The notes under the pieces are model-generated. The model saw nothing but the letters and a program-made list of their open reading frames with translations, was not told where the DNA came from and did not search any database. A stretch of 64,000 nucleotides of DNA. It comes from Lachnospiraceae bacterium (GTDB lineage Bacteria > Bacillota > Clostridia > Lachnospirales > Anaerotignaceae). The DNA is taken from contig CAJTKM010000001.1 of the NCBI GenBank assembly GCA_910576545.1, positions 204,880 through 268,879 of the forward strand, in the 5' to 3' direction. The translations under genes and the position numbers were made by a program. Numbering within the stretch: position 1 is the first letter of the stretch; each line of letters opens with the position of its first letter. Positions 43,090 through 50,103 of the stretch are shown here, piece after piece.

Positions 43090-43183
43090 GTGGGTTACAC
43101 CTCCTTTTGGACTTATGGCTCTCCCTTTTGCCTTCCGGCAGGGAGAACAAGGAATCTGACTGCGCCGGACAAAAACCGACGCT
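43090..43183 (-). promoter_or_regulatory. rpsF leader with a possible S6:S18-binding hairpin
   Basis: The leader folds CTCCCTGCC-GGAA-GGC-AAAA-GGGAG, a hairpin with a CCG apical part and an asymmetric bulge. Leaders of rpsF in many bacteria carry such an S6:S18 target for autogenous repression. The match here is by shape and position only. Confidence 0.35.
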
Positions 43184-43189
43184 TGGAAT

Positions 43190-43218
43190 ACAATACCACA
43201 AAAATGGCGGAATTGCAA
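43190..43218 (-). promoter_or_regulatory. promoter of rpsF-ssb-rpsR
   Basis: Minus strand TTGCAA (43218-43213), 17-base spacer, TATTGT (43195-43190). Confidence 0.6.
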
Positions 43219-43291
43219 GCATTTTTTTACGGTGCCCCTTTTGAGGAAAGTGTTGCTGGGATATAGCTTCGGCAGTTTCCACAAAAGCACA

Positions 43292-43320
43292 TTGCTATAA
43301 CAGGAACTATGCGCTATAAT
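43292..43320 (+). promoter_or_regulatory. promoter of the DUF6144-like gene
   Basis: TTGCTA (43292-43297), 17-base spacer, TATAAT (43315-43320), 35 bases before the start codon. Confidence 0.7.
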
Positions 43321-43354
43321 CAATTTGGCAAATCGGGATTTAAGGAGAAAGAAT

Positions 43355-43933
43355 ATGAAAAATTTTTCTATGCCAGAGCAGGTTTCCCCGACATTAGAAA
43401 TAGATGAGTTAATGAGGTTGAAACATAGTTTGGAAAAGAATGTATCAAGGGAAGTTGCAGAAAGCATAATAAAGGAAATTCCATTATCTATAAATTCAAC
43501 ACCAGACATTCGAGCCGAGTGGGTAGAAAAGCTATCTGCTATTCTTGAAAATAGATTTGATAAAAAAACGGTAAAAAACATTCGCCAAGAGTGCTATTGT
43601 AATGAAAATGGTAGGTTAGAAGATACAGCAAATAACTTGAAACAACTCTATCTCTCTTTGGATAAGGATTTGCATAGATTTGTCAATGCTCTGAACGAAA
43701 ATGGTGCTGGCTGGTTTATGAAAGACAATCAACTGTATACAAAAATGTTTACTTGTGAATGTCCTATGTTAGAAAAAGCAAAAAATTCAAATTCATTAAC
43801 ATGGTGTCACTGCACTGCTGGATATAACAAAAAATTATTTGAGATTGTTTTTGAAAAACCTGTCTATGCAGAAATTGTGCAAAGCATACGGCAAGGATTT
43901 GATTTTTGTCTTTTGAGAATTACAATTCAATAA
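43355..43933 (+). CDS. cysteine-rich protein, DUF6144-like
   Basis: 192 residues from ATG 43355 behind TAAGGAGA. N-terminal two thirds helical; the end carries FTCECPML, WCHCTAGYNKKLFEIVF and FDFCLLRITI, the arrangement of Cys seen in clostridial DUF6144 and related V4R/hydrocarbon-binding-like proteins. The Cys pairs may bind metal or an electrophile. The gene is markedly AT-rich against its neighbours and has its own promoter, which suggests horizontal gain. Confidence 0.65.
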   Translation: MKNFSMPEQVSPTLEIDELMRLKHSLEKNVSREVAESIIKEIPLSINSTPDIRAEWVEKLSAILENRFDKKTVKNIRQECYCNENGRLEDTANNLKQLYLSLDKDLHRFVNALNENGAGWFMKDNQLYTKMFTCECPMLEKAKNSNSLTWCHCTAGYNKKLFEIVFEKPVYAEIVQSIRQGFDFCLLRITIQ

Positions 43934-44228
43934 ATTCCAGTTTATCGGACAGCTGTCCATCAACAGGGGATTGCTCGCTTTGGATATTTTGACGCGCAGT
44001 TTGACGAAGCGGCTTTTGGCAACACCAATCTGGAAAGGGATTTCGCGGTATGCCGCAGACGGAAGAAATGCGTTTTGGTGCAATGTTTTTTCCTGTGTTT
44101 GTTGACAAAAACATGGTTTTCCTGCTAAAATAACGGTTGGTAATTCAATTTACAGGAGCTGCATACGGCGGCGGGGTCTCAGAAGGGGCTGGCGGGCGTA
44201 TGCGAAAAGGCTCCGGATTTAGGAGGTT
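43934..44228. other. intergenic region with an unidentified gene remnant
   Basis: The GC content rises sharply after 43934. In the plus frame the text AVHQQGIARFGYFDAQFDEA followed by AFGNTNLERDF looks like coding sequence but has no start and breaks near 44090. I cannot name it. The last 60 bases hold the leader and AGGAGG of the next gene. Confidence 0.3.
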
Positions 44229-44234
44229 ATGCAT

Positions 44235-45416
44235 ATGGCAGGAACGATTTCCAGAGGAATTAAGGCGCCCATCATTCGGGAAGGGGACGATATTGTAAAG
44301 ATTGTTGCGGATTCCGTTCAGGCAGCAGCAGAGCAGGATGGCTTTCAGCTGCGTGAAAAGGACGTAATTTGTGTGACAGAGGCTGTTGTTGCCCGGGCGG
44401 ACGGGAACTATGCTTCAACCGAGGATATTGCCGCAGACGTAAAAGCAAAGCTGGGCGGCGGCACTGTCGGCGTAGTGTTCCCCATCCTCAGCCGGAACCG
44501 TTTCGCCATCTGCCTGCGGGGGATTGCGAAGGGTGCGAAAAAGGTCGTGCTGATGCTGAGCTATCCTTCTGACGAGGTGGGCAACCATCTGTTTGATATG
44601 GATGTGCTGGACGGCAGCGGTGTAAATCCTTATACGGACGTGCTGACACTGGAGGGATACCGCAAGGCATTTGGTTATATCAAGCATCCGTTTACAGGTG
44701 TAGATTATGTTGATTATTATAAAGGATTGATTGAGGAAGAAGGGGCGGAAGCGGAAATTGTGTTCGCGAACCATCCCGAAGCCATTGTGAAGTTTGCAAA
44801 AAATGTACTTTGCTGCGATATCCATACAAGGGAACGTTCCAAGCGCCGGATTGCGGCGGCGGGCGCGGAAAAGGTGCTGACAATGGCGGAAATTCTGGAT
44901 GCGCCGGTAAACGGCAGCGGCTACAATGATTCCTTTGGCCTGCTGGGCTCCAACAAGGCAACGGAAACGACAGTAAAGCTGTTCCCGAAGAATGCGCAGA
45001 AGGTAGCCGAGGATATCCAGAAGGAAATGCTTGCGCGCACGGGTGTGAAGGTAGAGGCGATGATTTATGGTGATGGGGCATTCAAAGACCCTGTCGGCAA
45101 AATCTGGGAACTGGCTGACCCTGTTGTGGGCGCGGGCTATACAGATGGTCTGGATGGCCTGCCGAACGAATTGAAGCTGAAATATCTGGCGGACAATGAT
45201 TTCGCGGATTTGAGCGGCGAAGAACTGGCAAACGCTATCCGGCGGAGGATACAGGAGAAGGAGCAGAACCTGAAAGGCCAGATGGTTTCCGAGGGTACAA
45301 CGCCCCGCCGCCTGACAGACCTTATCGGCTCCCTTTGCGACCTGACAAGCGGCAGCGGCGATAAAGGCACGCCGATTGTACTGGTGCAGAATTATTTTAA
45401 CAATTTTGCGGATTAA
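44235..45416 (+). CDS. coenzyme F420-0:L-glutamate ligase-like protein
   Basis: 393 residues. ATG 44235 is eight bases from AGGAGG (44221-44226); ATG 44229 is too close. The N-terminal domain follows CofE-type ligases: GTISRGIKAPIIREGDDIV, DVICVTEAVVARADGNY and GVVFPILSRNRFAICLRGIAKG. Later SFGLLGSNKATE and YGDGAFKDPVGKIWELADP. Long homologues of this kind are common in Clostridia that make no F420, so the substrate may be another amide-forming acceptor. Monocistronic by position. Confidence 0.8.
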   Translation: MAGTISRGIKAPIIREGDDIVKIVADSVQAAAEQDGFQLREKDVICVTEAVVARADGNYASTEDIAADVKAKLGGGTVGVVFPILSRNRFAICLRGIAKGAKKVVLMLSYPSDEVGNHLFDMDVLDGSGVNPYTDVLTLEGYRKAFGYIKHPFTGVDYVDYYKGLIEEEGAEAEIVFANHPEAIVKFAKNVLCCDIHTRERSKRRIAAAGAEKVLTMAEILDAPVNGSGYNDSFGLLGSNKATETTVKLFPKNAQKVAEDIQKEMLARTGVKVEAMIYGDGAFKDPVGKIWELADPVVGAGYTDGLDGLPNELKLKYLADNDFADLSGEELANAIRRRIQEKEQNLKGQMVSEGTTPRRLTDLIGSLCDLTSGSGDKGTPIVLVQNYFNNFAD

Positions 45417-45435
45417 CAAGAAAACGGTTCTATCC

Positions 45436-45520
45436 AACCGCATATTATGCGGTTGGCAGAAGGGTCAAGGGACAGCGTCCCTTGCGGGAGTTTGAGGGCA
45501 GAGCCCTCAAAAGAAGTCTT
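45436..45520 (+). repeat. dispersed double-hairpin repeat, copy 8
   Basis: AACCGCATATTATGCGGTT, then GGGTCAAGGGACAGCGTCCC-TTGC, then GAGGGC-AGA-GCCCTC and AAAAGAAGTCTT. Confidence 0.85.
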
Positions 45521-45531
45521 AAATATTTACA

Positions 45532-45559
45532 GGAGTATCGAAAGATACTCCTTTTTTTA
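45532..45559 (+). terminator. terminator
   Basis: GGAGTATC-GAAA-GATACTCC (45532-45551) followed by seven Ts. Confidence 0.85.
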
Positions 45560-45581
45560 GGGAAAGGAAGGAGGAAACGGC

Positions 45582-46784
45582 ATGAGTTTGCCTGTGGCAG
45601 TTTTGAAGAAGGGCGAGGGCCGCATGCTGAAAGAAGGCGGCCTTTGGATATTTGACAATGAAATCGCGTCCGTGTCATCGGAGGCGGAGGACGGCGGGCT
45701 GATTTTTGTACAGGATTTCGATGGCTACCCCATGGGGACAGGCTTTTATAACAGCCGTTCTAAAATTGCCGTGCGCATCATGAGCCGCGGCAGGGAACCA
45801 ATGATTGACGAAACGTTCCTGCGTGAACGCGTGCGGGCGGCATGGGAATACCGCAAAAAGGTTGTGGATACTTCTTCCTGCCGCCTGATTTTTGGTGAGG
45901 CAGATTTCCTGCCCGGCCTTGTGGTCGATAAATTTTCGGATGTGCTTGTCGTGCAGTCGCTTGCGCTGGGCATTGACCGCATGAAGGGAACCATATTGCG
46001 CCTTCTGCTGGAAACGCTGGCGAAGGACGGCGTGCAGATTCGTGGCATATATGAGCGCAGTGACGCGAAAGTGCGCAGACAGGAGGGCATGGATCCGAAA
46101 AAAGGCTTTCTCGGCGAACCGTTTGACACAAAGGTGGAAATTGTGGAAAACGGTGTAAAATATATCGTAGACGTAGAGGACGGGCAGAAGACAGGGTTTT
46201 TCCTTGACCAGAAATATAACCGCCTGGCAATACAGAAGCTTTGCAGGGGCGCGGATGTGCTGGACTGCTTCACGCATACAGGCTCTTTTGCGCTGAACGC
46301 AGGCATTGCTGGGGCGGCGCAGGTACTGGGAATAGACGCTTCTCAGCTTGCCGTGGAACAGGCAGAGGAAAACGCGCGGCTGAATGGGCTGGAGAATGTG
46401 GTGCAGTTCCGGTGTGAAGATGTGTTTGACCTTTTGCCGCGTCTGGAGGCCGAAGGGCGGCAGTTTGATGTGATTATACTTGACCCTCCGGCATTTACGA
46501 AATCCCGAAACTCTGTTAAAAATGCTGTGAAAGGCTATCGGGAAATTAATCTGCGGGCAATGAAGCTGCTGCAAGATGGGGGCTTTCTGGCAACCTGCTC
46601 CTGTTCGCACTTCATGACATACGAACTATTTACACAGACCATAGGACAGGCGGCGCGGAACGTGCATAAACGCCTGCGGCAGGTGGAATACCGCACACAG
46701 GCGCCGGACCACCCGGTGCTTTGGGCGGCGGACGAATCCTATTATCTGAAATTCTACATTTTTCAGGTTTGCAGCCAGCCATAA
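45582..46784 (+). CDS. class I SAM-dependent rRNA methyltransferase with PUA domain (RlmI-like)
   Basis: 400 residues behind AAGGAGG. N-terminal PUA domain (VLKKGEGRMLKEGGLWIFDNE), a linker with ADFLPGLVVDKF, and a Rossmann methyltransferase: KTGFFLDQKYNR, VLDCFTHTGSFALNAGIAGA, GIDASQLAVEQAEENA and the catalytic block IILDPPAFTKSRNSV, CSCSHFM. RlmI methylates C1962 of 23S rRNA; the exact target here is inferred. Confidence 0.93.
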   Translation: MSLPVAVLKKGEGRMLKEGGLWIFDNEIASVSSEAEDGGLIFVQDFDGYPMGTGFYNSRSKIAVRIMSRGREPMIDETFLRERVRAAWEYRKKVVDTSSCRLIFGEADFLPGLVVDKFSDVLVVQSLALGIDRMKGTILRLLLETLAKDGVQIRGIYERSDAKVRRQEGMDPKKGFLGEPFDTKVEIVENGVKYIVDVEDGQKTGFFLDQKYNRLAIQKLCRGADVLDCFTHTGSFALNAGIAGAAQVLGIDASQLAVEQAEENARLNGLENVVQFRCEDVFDLLPRLEAEGRQFDVIILDPPAFTKSRNSVKNAVKGYREINLRAMKLLQDGGFLATCSCSHFMTYELFTQTIGQAARNVHKRLRQVEYRTQAPDHPVLWAADESYYLKFYIFQVCSQP

Positions 46785-46823
46785 ACGGACAGGAATACAG
46801 CATTTTCAGCGTAGGGAGGAATG

Positions 46824-47513
46824 ATGGCAGTGATGAGGGAAATGACGCAGGAAACAGTAAAATGGATAAAAGACTTTTTGGAGGCGGTAAAGGACTGTTT
46901 TGGCGAACGCCTGCTTTGCGCGGGCATACAGGGCAGCCGCGCCCGTGGCGAGGAAAAAGCCAACAGTGACATAGACGTTGTTGTTATTCTGGACAAGCTG
47001 GATTTTGATGATTTGAAAGCCTATGATGACGTAGTTTCCGCATTGCCGGAGCGGGAAAAGCTGTGCGGATTTCTTTCCGGCTGTGCGGAACTGGCGGCAT
47101 GGGAGAAATCGGAGTTGTTTCAGTTTGTGTTTGATACGAAGGTGTTGTATGGCAGTCTGGATTTTGTGCAGCTGGGGACGGAGGAGGATTTGCGGCGGGC
47201 AGTCCACAGCGGCGCGTGCGGCTTGTATCATGCCTGTGTGCATAATATCCTGCATGAAAAATCGCCGGAAATTTTGCGGGAACTGTATAAATCAGCGTTT
47301 TTTACACTGCAAATGAAATATTTTGCGGAAACAGGGGAATACATTTCCGGAAAAGAAACAATGCGGCACAAGACGGCAGATACTGACAGAATCATTGCCG
47401 CAGGGGCAATATCGGTACGCACAGAGCCCGGGGTTTTTACGGCGGAATTTGAACGCCTTGCCTGCCGCCTGATGGAATGGAGCGGAGCCCTGATTACGAC
47501 ATATCAGCAATAA
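46824..47513 (+). CDS. nucleotidyltransferase-domain protein with helical C-terminus
   Basis: 229 residues; GGGAGG at 46814-46819 precedes ATGs at 46821, 46824 and 46833, and the middle one is taken. The polymerase-beta-type active site is GIQGSRARGEEKANSDIDVVV (Gly-Ser, two Asp), with a third acidic residue after LDFDDLKAY. The C-terminal half is helical, like HEPN or kanamycin-nucleotidyltransferase C-domains, ending in FTLQMKYFAETGEYI. It might modify a small molecule or RNA; the target is unknown. Confidence 0.8.
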   Translation: MAVMREMTQETVKWIKDFLEAVKDCFGERLLCAGIQGSRARGEEKANSDIDVVVILDKLDFDDLKAYDDVVSALPEREKLCGFLSGCAELAAWEKSELFQFVFDTKVLYGSLDFVQLGTEEDLRRAVHSGACGLYHACVHNILHEKSPEILRELYKSAFFTLQMKYFAETGEYISGKETMRHKTADTDRIIAAGAISVRTEPGVFTAEFERLACRLMEWSGALITTYQQ

Positions 47514-47544
47514 AAATGGAGGGCTTTTGCCCTCCAAAACAGTT

Positions 47545-48054
47545 TTATCGTTTGATATTAAGCGCGGGCAGATAACGAACCATTACCCGAATCACAATGA
47601 TTTCCATGATGCCCATTCCGACAGCCTGCATGGCGCGCGGCGGCAGGAGCGACAAAAACGGCGCGCCAAACAGCGTGGAAATCCAGAATGTATTCATCAG
47701 GAGCGAGCCGATACATTCTGTTACCAGTATGGCAAGAATAATCCGCTGCATATCCTGCTTTTTATGCAGGAATATGCCATATACTGCGCCGACAAAGAAC
47801 GCTGTGATAGTAAAGCCCGGAAAATACTGGGCGATGGGGAACAGCGTTGCCCCGATGTAATCCCCTGCTGCCCCGACGATGCCGCCGGCGATGGGGCCGA
47901 ACAAAATTGCCGCGGTCACAACAGGAATGAATGCAAACCCGATTTTCAGATTCCACAGGGAGATGGAAAGAAAACGGGAGAGCACAACATTTGCGGCCAC
48001 CATCATGGCAAGAATGGCAAGACGGTGGGTGGAACGGATACTGCTTTCATACAT
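47545..48054 (-). CDS. folT: folate ECF transporter S component
   Basis: 169 residues from 48054, with AAAGGAGG upstream; the frame runs to 48102 only by chance. Five to six membrane segments: LAILAMMVAANVVLSRFLSI, WNLKIGFAFIPVVTAAILFG, PIAGGIVGAAGDYIGATLF and FPGFTITAFFVGAVYG are typical of FolT S components, which bind folate and dock to a shared EcfAA'T module encoded elsewhere. The THF riboswitch upstream supports folate as substrate. Confidence 0.93.
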   Translation of the reverse strand: MYESSIRSTHRLAILAMMVAANVVLSRFLSISLWNLKIGFAFIPVVTAAILFGPIAGGIVGAAGDYIGATLFPIAQYFPGFTITAFFVGAVYGIFLHKKQDMQRIILAILVTECIGSLLMNTFWISTLFGAPFLSLLPPRAMQAVGMGIMEIIVIRVMVRYLPALNIKR

Positions 48055-48195
48055 ACTGCATACCTCCTTTGGATATGTGCAGAGGCGGCGTTTTTGCAGC
48101 AAAAAACCCCCCTGCTATCTTTTTGCGACGCAAATACAATAAAAAAACGTCTGGCTGTAAGATAACAAAGAGGAATCTCTTTCTTCATTATGGTA

Positions 48196-48294
48196 ACAGC
48201 GGGATGCGGGCGATGCACCGCAAGGGAAGACCCTTTTCGTCCCCGTGGCAACTCCCCGTCCACAGGGCACTTAACGCGCAAAACCCTACTCTGT
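48196..48294 (-). promoter_or_regulatory. tetrahydrofolate (THF) riboswitch
   Basis: Minus strand carries AGAGTAGGG, GCGCGTTAAGTG, a CTGTGG/CCACGGGG stem with GACGGGGAGTTG, then GGGACGAA and the 3' segment GCGGTGCATCGCCCGCATCC, in the order of the THF riboswitch. T-rich hairpin sequence follows before folT, but I cannot settle between transcription and translation control. Confidence 0.75.
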
Positions 48295-48322
48295 ATTTGC
48301 ACATGGAAAACCATGCGCTTTT

Positions 48323-48351
48323 ATTTTAGCATTTCCGAAGGGCTTCGTAAA
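48323..48351 (-). promoter_or_regulatory. promoter of folT
   Basis: Minus strand TTTACG (48351-48346), 17-base spacer, TAAAAT (48328-48323). Confidence 0.65.
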
Positions 48352-48453
48352 GAGAAAAGTTCAGAAATTTTTGGAAAAATGTGATATTTTGCAGGGGGAA
48401 AAGGTATTATCAGTGAAAAGCTTTTCAAAACAGAAGAAAGGACTTCACAGTTT

Positions 48454-48945
48454 ATGGACGAAGCAGTTTTTACCCGCACAGCCAAAGCCTATAAAGACCG
48501 GCTTTTCGCCATTGCTTTCCACTATTGCAGGAGCAGGGCGGACGCGGAGGATATCCTCCAGACGGTACTCCTGAAGTATTACAGGTCTGAAAAGGAATTT
48601 GGAACAGAGGAATACCTGCGGAACTGGCTGATACGGGTGACTATCAACGAATCCAAGCGGCTGCTTCTCTCCCACTGGCGCAGGCGCACAGTGCCGCTGG
48701 AGGAATTGGAGGAATATGCCGCCCAGACACTTCCCATACCGGAAGAAAGCGAGCTTTTTCTGGCAGTGCTTGCCCTGCCGCAGAAATACCGTATTGTTGT
48801 CCATCTTTATTATTATGAGGAATATTCCGTAAGGGAAATTGCAGACCTGCTGGCCATCAGGGAAACCACCGTGCAGACCCGCCTGATGCGGGCGCGCGCG
48901 AAGCTCAGGGAAAAACTCAAGGAGGCATGGAACAATGAAGAATAA
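48454..48945 (+). CDS. ECF-type RNA polymerase sigma factor
   Basis: 163 residues, ATG 48454 behind GAAAGGA. Region 2: DRLFAIAFHYCRSRADAEDILQTVLL and YLRNWLIRVTIN. Region 4: LPQKYRIVVHLYYYEEYSVREIADLL with ETTVQTRLMRARAKLREKL. Its stop overlaps the next gene, which encodes the probable anti-sigma partner. Targets unknown. Confidence 0.93.
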   Translation: MDEAVFTRTAKAYKDRLFAIAFHYCRSRADAEDILQTVLLKYYRSEKEFGTEEYLRNWLIRVTINESKRLLLSHWRRRTVPLEELEEYAAQTLPIPEESELFLAVLALPQKYRIVVHLYYYEEYSVREIADLLAIRETTVQTRLMRARAKLREKLKEAWNNEE

Positions 48946-49612
48946 GGAATACTATCAAAAGACTTTTTCAAGGCTGACCGCCTCCGAAGACGTGATACAG
49001 GAGGTAATGAATATGGAGCAGAAAAAGGTTTACCGTTTTACAAAAAGGACTGTCGGTATCGCCGCGGCAGCTGCACTTACACTGACTGCGACAGGAGCGG
49101 CATATGCCGCAACGGACGGCAATTTTGCGCAGCTTTTGGAACGCATTACCGTTTATATCAACGGGGAGGAAGCTGACATGGGGGATTATGAGATCTTTGA
49201 GGATGAAAACGGGAATTCGCAGTTTGTGGTTTCTCTGGATTCCGATGAGGAAATCACTACCAGTGTTACGGTCAAGCCGGATGCGGCGCTTGATCCGGAT
49301 ACGCATTATTCCATTGATTTTAACACTGACCGGATGCTGGCGCAGGCGGAGGAAGTGCCCTTCACGCTGGAGGACGAAAACGGCAGGCTTTATCTGGTGG
49401 AAAAGGACGGCAGCCGTTTGGATATTACGGAAGCCGCTGCGACAGACAAAGGCTACCGCTATGCATGGAAAGACGAGGACGGGAAGGAGCATCAGGCGTT
49501 CGCCCTTGGCACGCCGGAGGAACACTTTATTGCATTCTCAGCCAATTCTGTTGAAATCGATGCAGACGGGACTGTTTCAGGCAGCACAAACGCAGCGATA
49601 GAGGGAAAATAA
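48935..49612 (+). CDS. probable membrane-bound anti-sigma factor
   Basis: 225 residues. Short N-terminal cytoplasmic segment (EYYQKTFSRLTASEDVIQEV), one membrane helix about residues 38-58 (TVGIAAAAALTLTATGAAYA), then a DUF4179-like extracellular part rich in Asp and Glu. Translational overlap with the sigma gene is the usual layout of sigma/anti-sigma pairs. No zinc-binding anti-sigma motif is seen. Confidence 0.75.
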   Translation: MKNKEYYQKTFSRLTASEDVIQEVMNMEQKKVYRFTKRTVGIAAAAALTLTATGAAYAATDGNFAQLLERITVYINGEEADMGDYEIFEDENGNSQFVVSLDSDEEITTSVTVKPDAALDPDTHYSIDFNTDRMLAQAEEVPFTLEDENGRLYLVEKDGSRLDITEAAATDKGYRYAWKDEDGKEHQAFALGTPEEHFIAFSANSVEIDADGTVSGSTNAAIEGK

Positions 49613-49646
49613 GGCAGGAATAGCAGGCTGAACGCAGCATGACGGA

Positions 49647-49693
49647 AAGCCCCGTTCCAGCCCGCATGGCATTGCGGCAGGAATGGGGCTTTC
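49647..49693. terminator. hairpin between convergent genes
   Basis: GAAAGCCCCGTTCC and GGAATGGGGCTTTC, with an inner CCGC/GCGG pair. T runs are weak on both sides, so termination is likely but not certain. Confidence 0.55.
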
Positions 49694-49722
49694 TGCACAG
49701 AGAAATACGGATTTGTATTCCG

Positions 49723-49944
49723 TCATTTCCGCTTATCGAAGGTATGCTTGTCATACTTCCTGTCAAGTTCGCCCTTTTTTGCAGAGAAACGAATGAAAAA
49801 TGCCATTAACGCAAGTGCGGCAATCAGCCCCGCCGCTACGGGCATCAACGAAGTGCCCGGACCGCGTTCTGCTGTTTCCGCCGCCTGCACTGCCGCATCT
49901 AAAAGGATTCCTGTCATTCCCGTCAGATTCTCTAAAGATACCAT
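49723..49944 (-). CDS. small membrane protein
   Basis: 73 residues, start 49944 with AAAGGTGAT upstream. One membrane helix (about residues 33-52, LMPVAAGLIAALALMAFFIR), then a basic tail KKGELDRKYDKHTFDKRK. A type of small single-pass protein common in Clostridia; function unknown. Confidence 0.65.
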   Translation of the reverse strand: MVSLENLTGMTGILLDAAVQAAETAERGPGTSLMPVAAGLIAALALMAFFIRFSAKKGELDRKYDKHTFDKRK

Positions 49945-50018
49945 CTACATCACCTTTCTTAAAGAACCAAGATATTTCGCACAAAAATCAGAATAAAACT
50001 TGTGGATTTCCTTCCGCC

Positions 50019-50097
50019 GCACGGATGTGCGGCAAAAAGGGTCAAGGGGCAATGCCCCTTGCGGGGTTTTAGGGGCGGAGCCCCTAAGGTCTTTTTG
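50019..50097 (+). repeat. dispersed double-hairpin repeat, copy 9
   Basis: CCGCACGGATGTGCGG, then GGGTCAAGGGGCAATGCCCC-TTGC, then GGGGC-GGA-GCCCC and TAAGGTCTTTTT. It is the cleanest copy and lies between two minus-strand genes. Confidence 0.9.
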
Positions 50098-50103
50098 TAT
50101 CTT

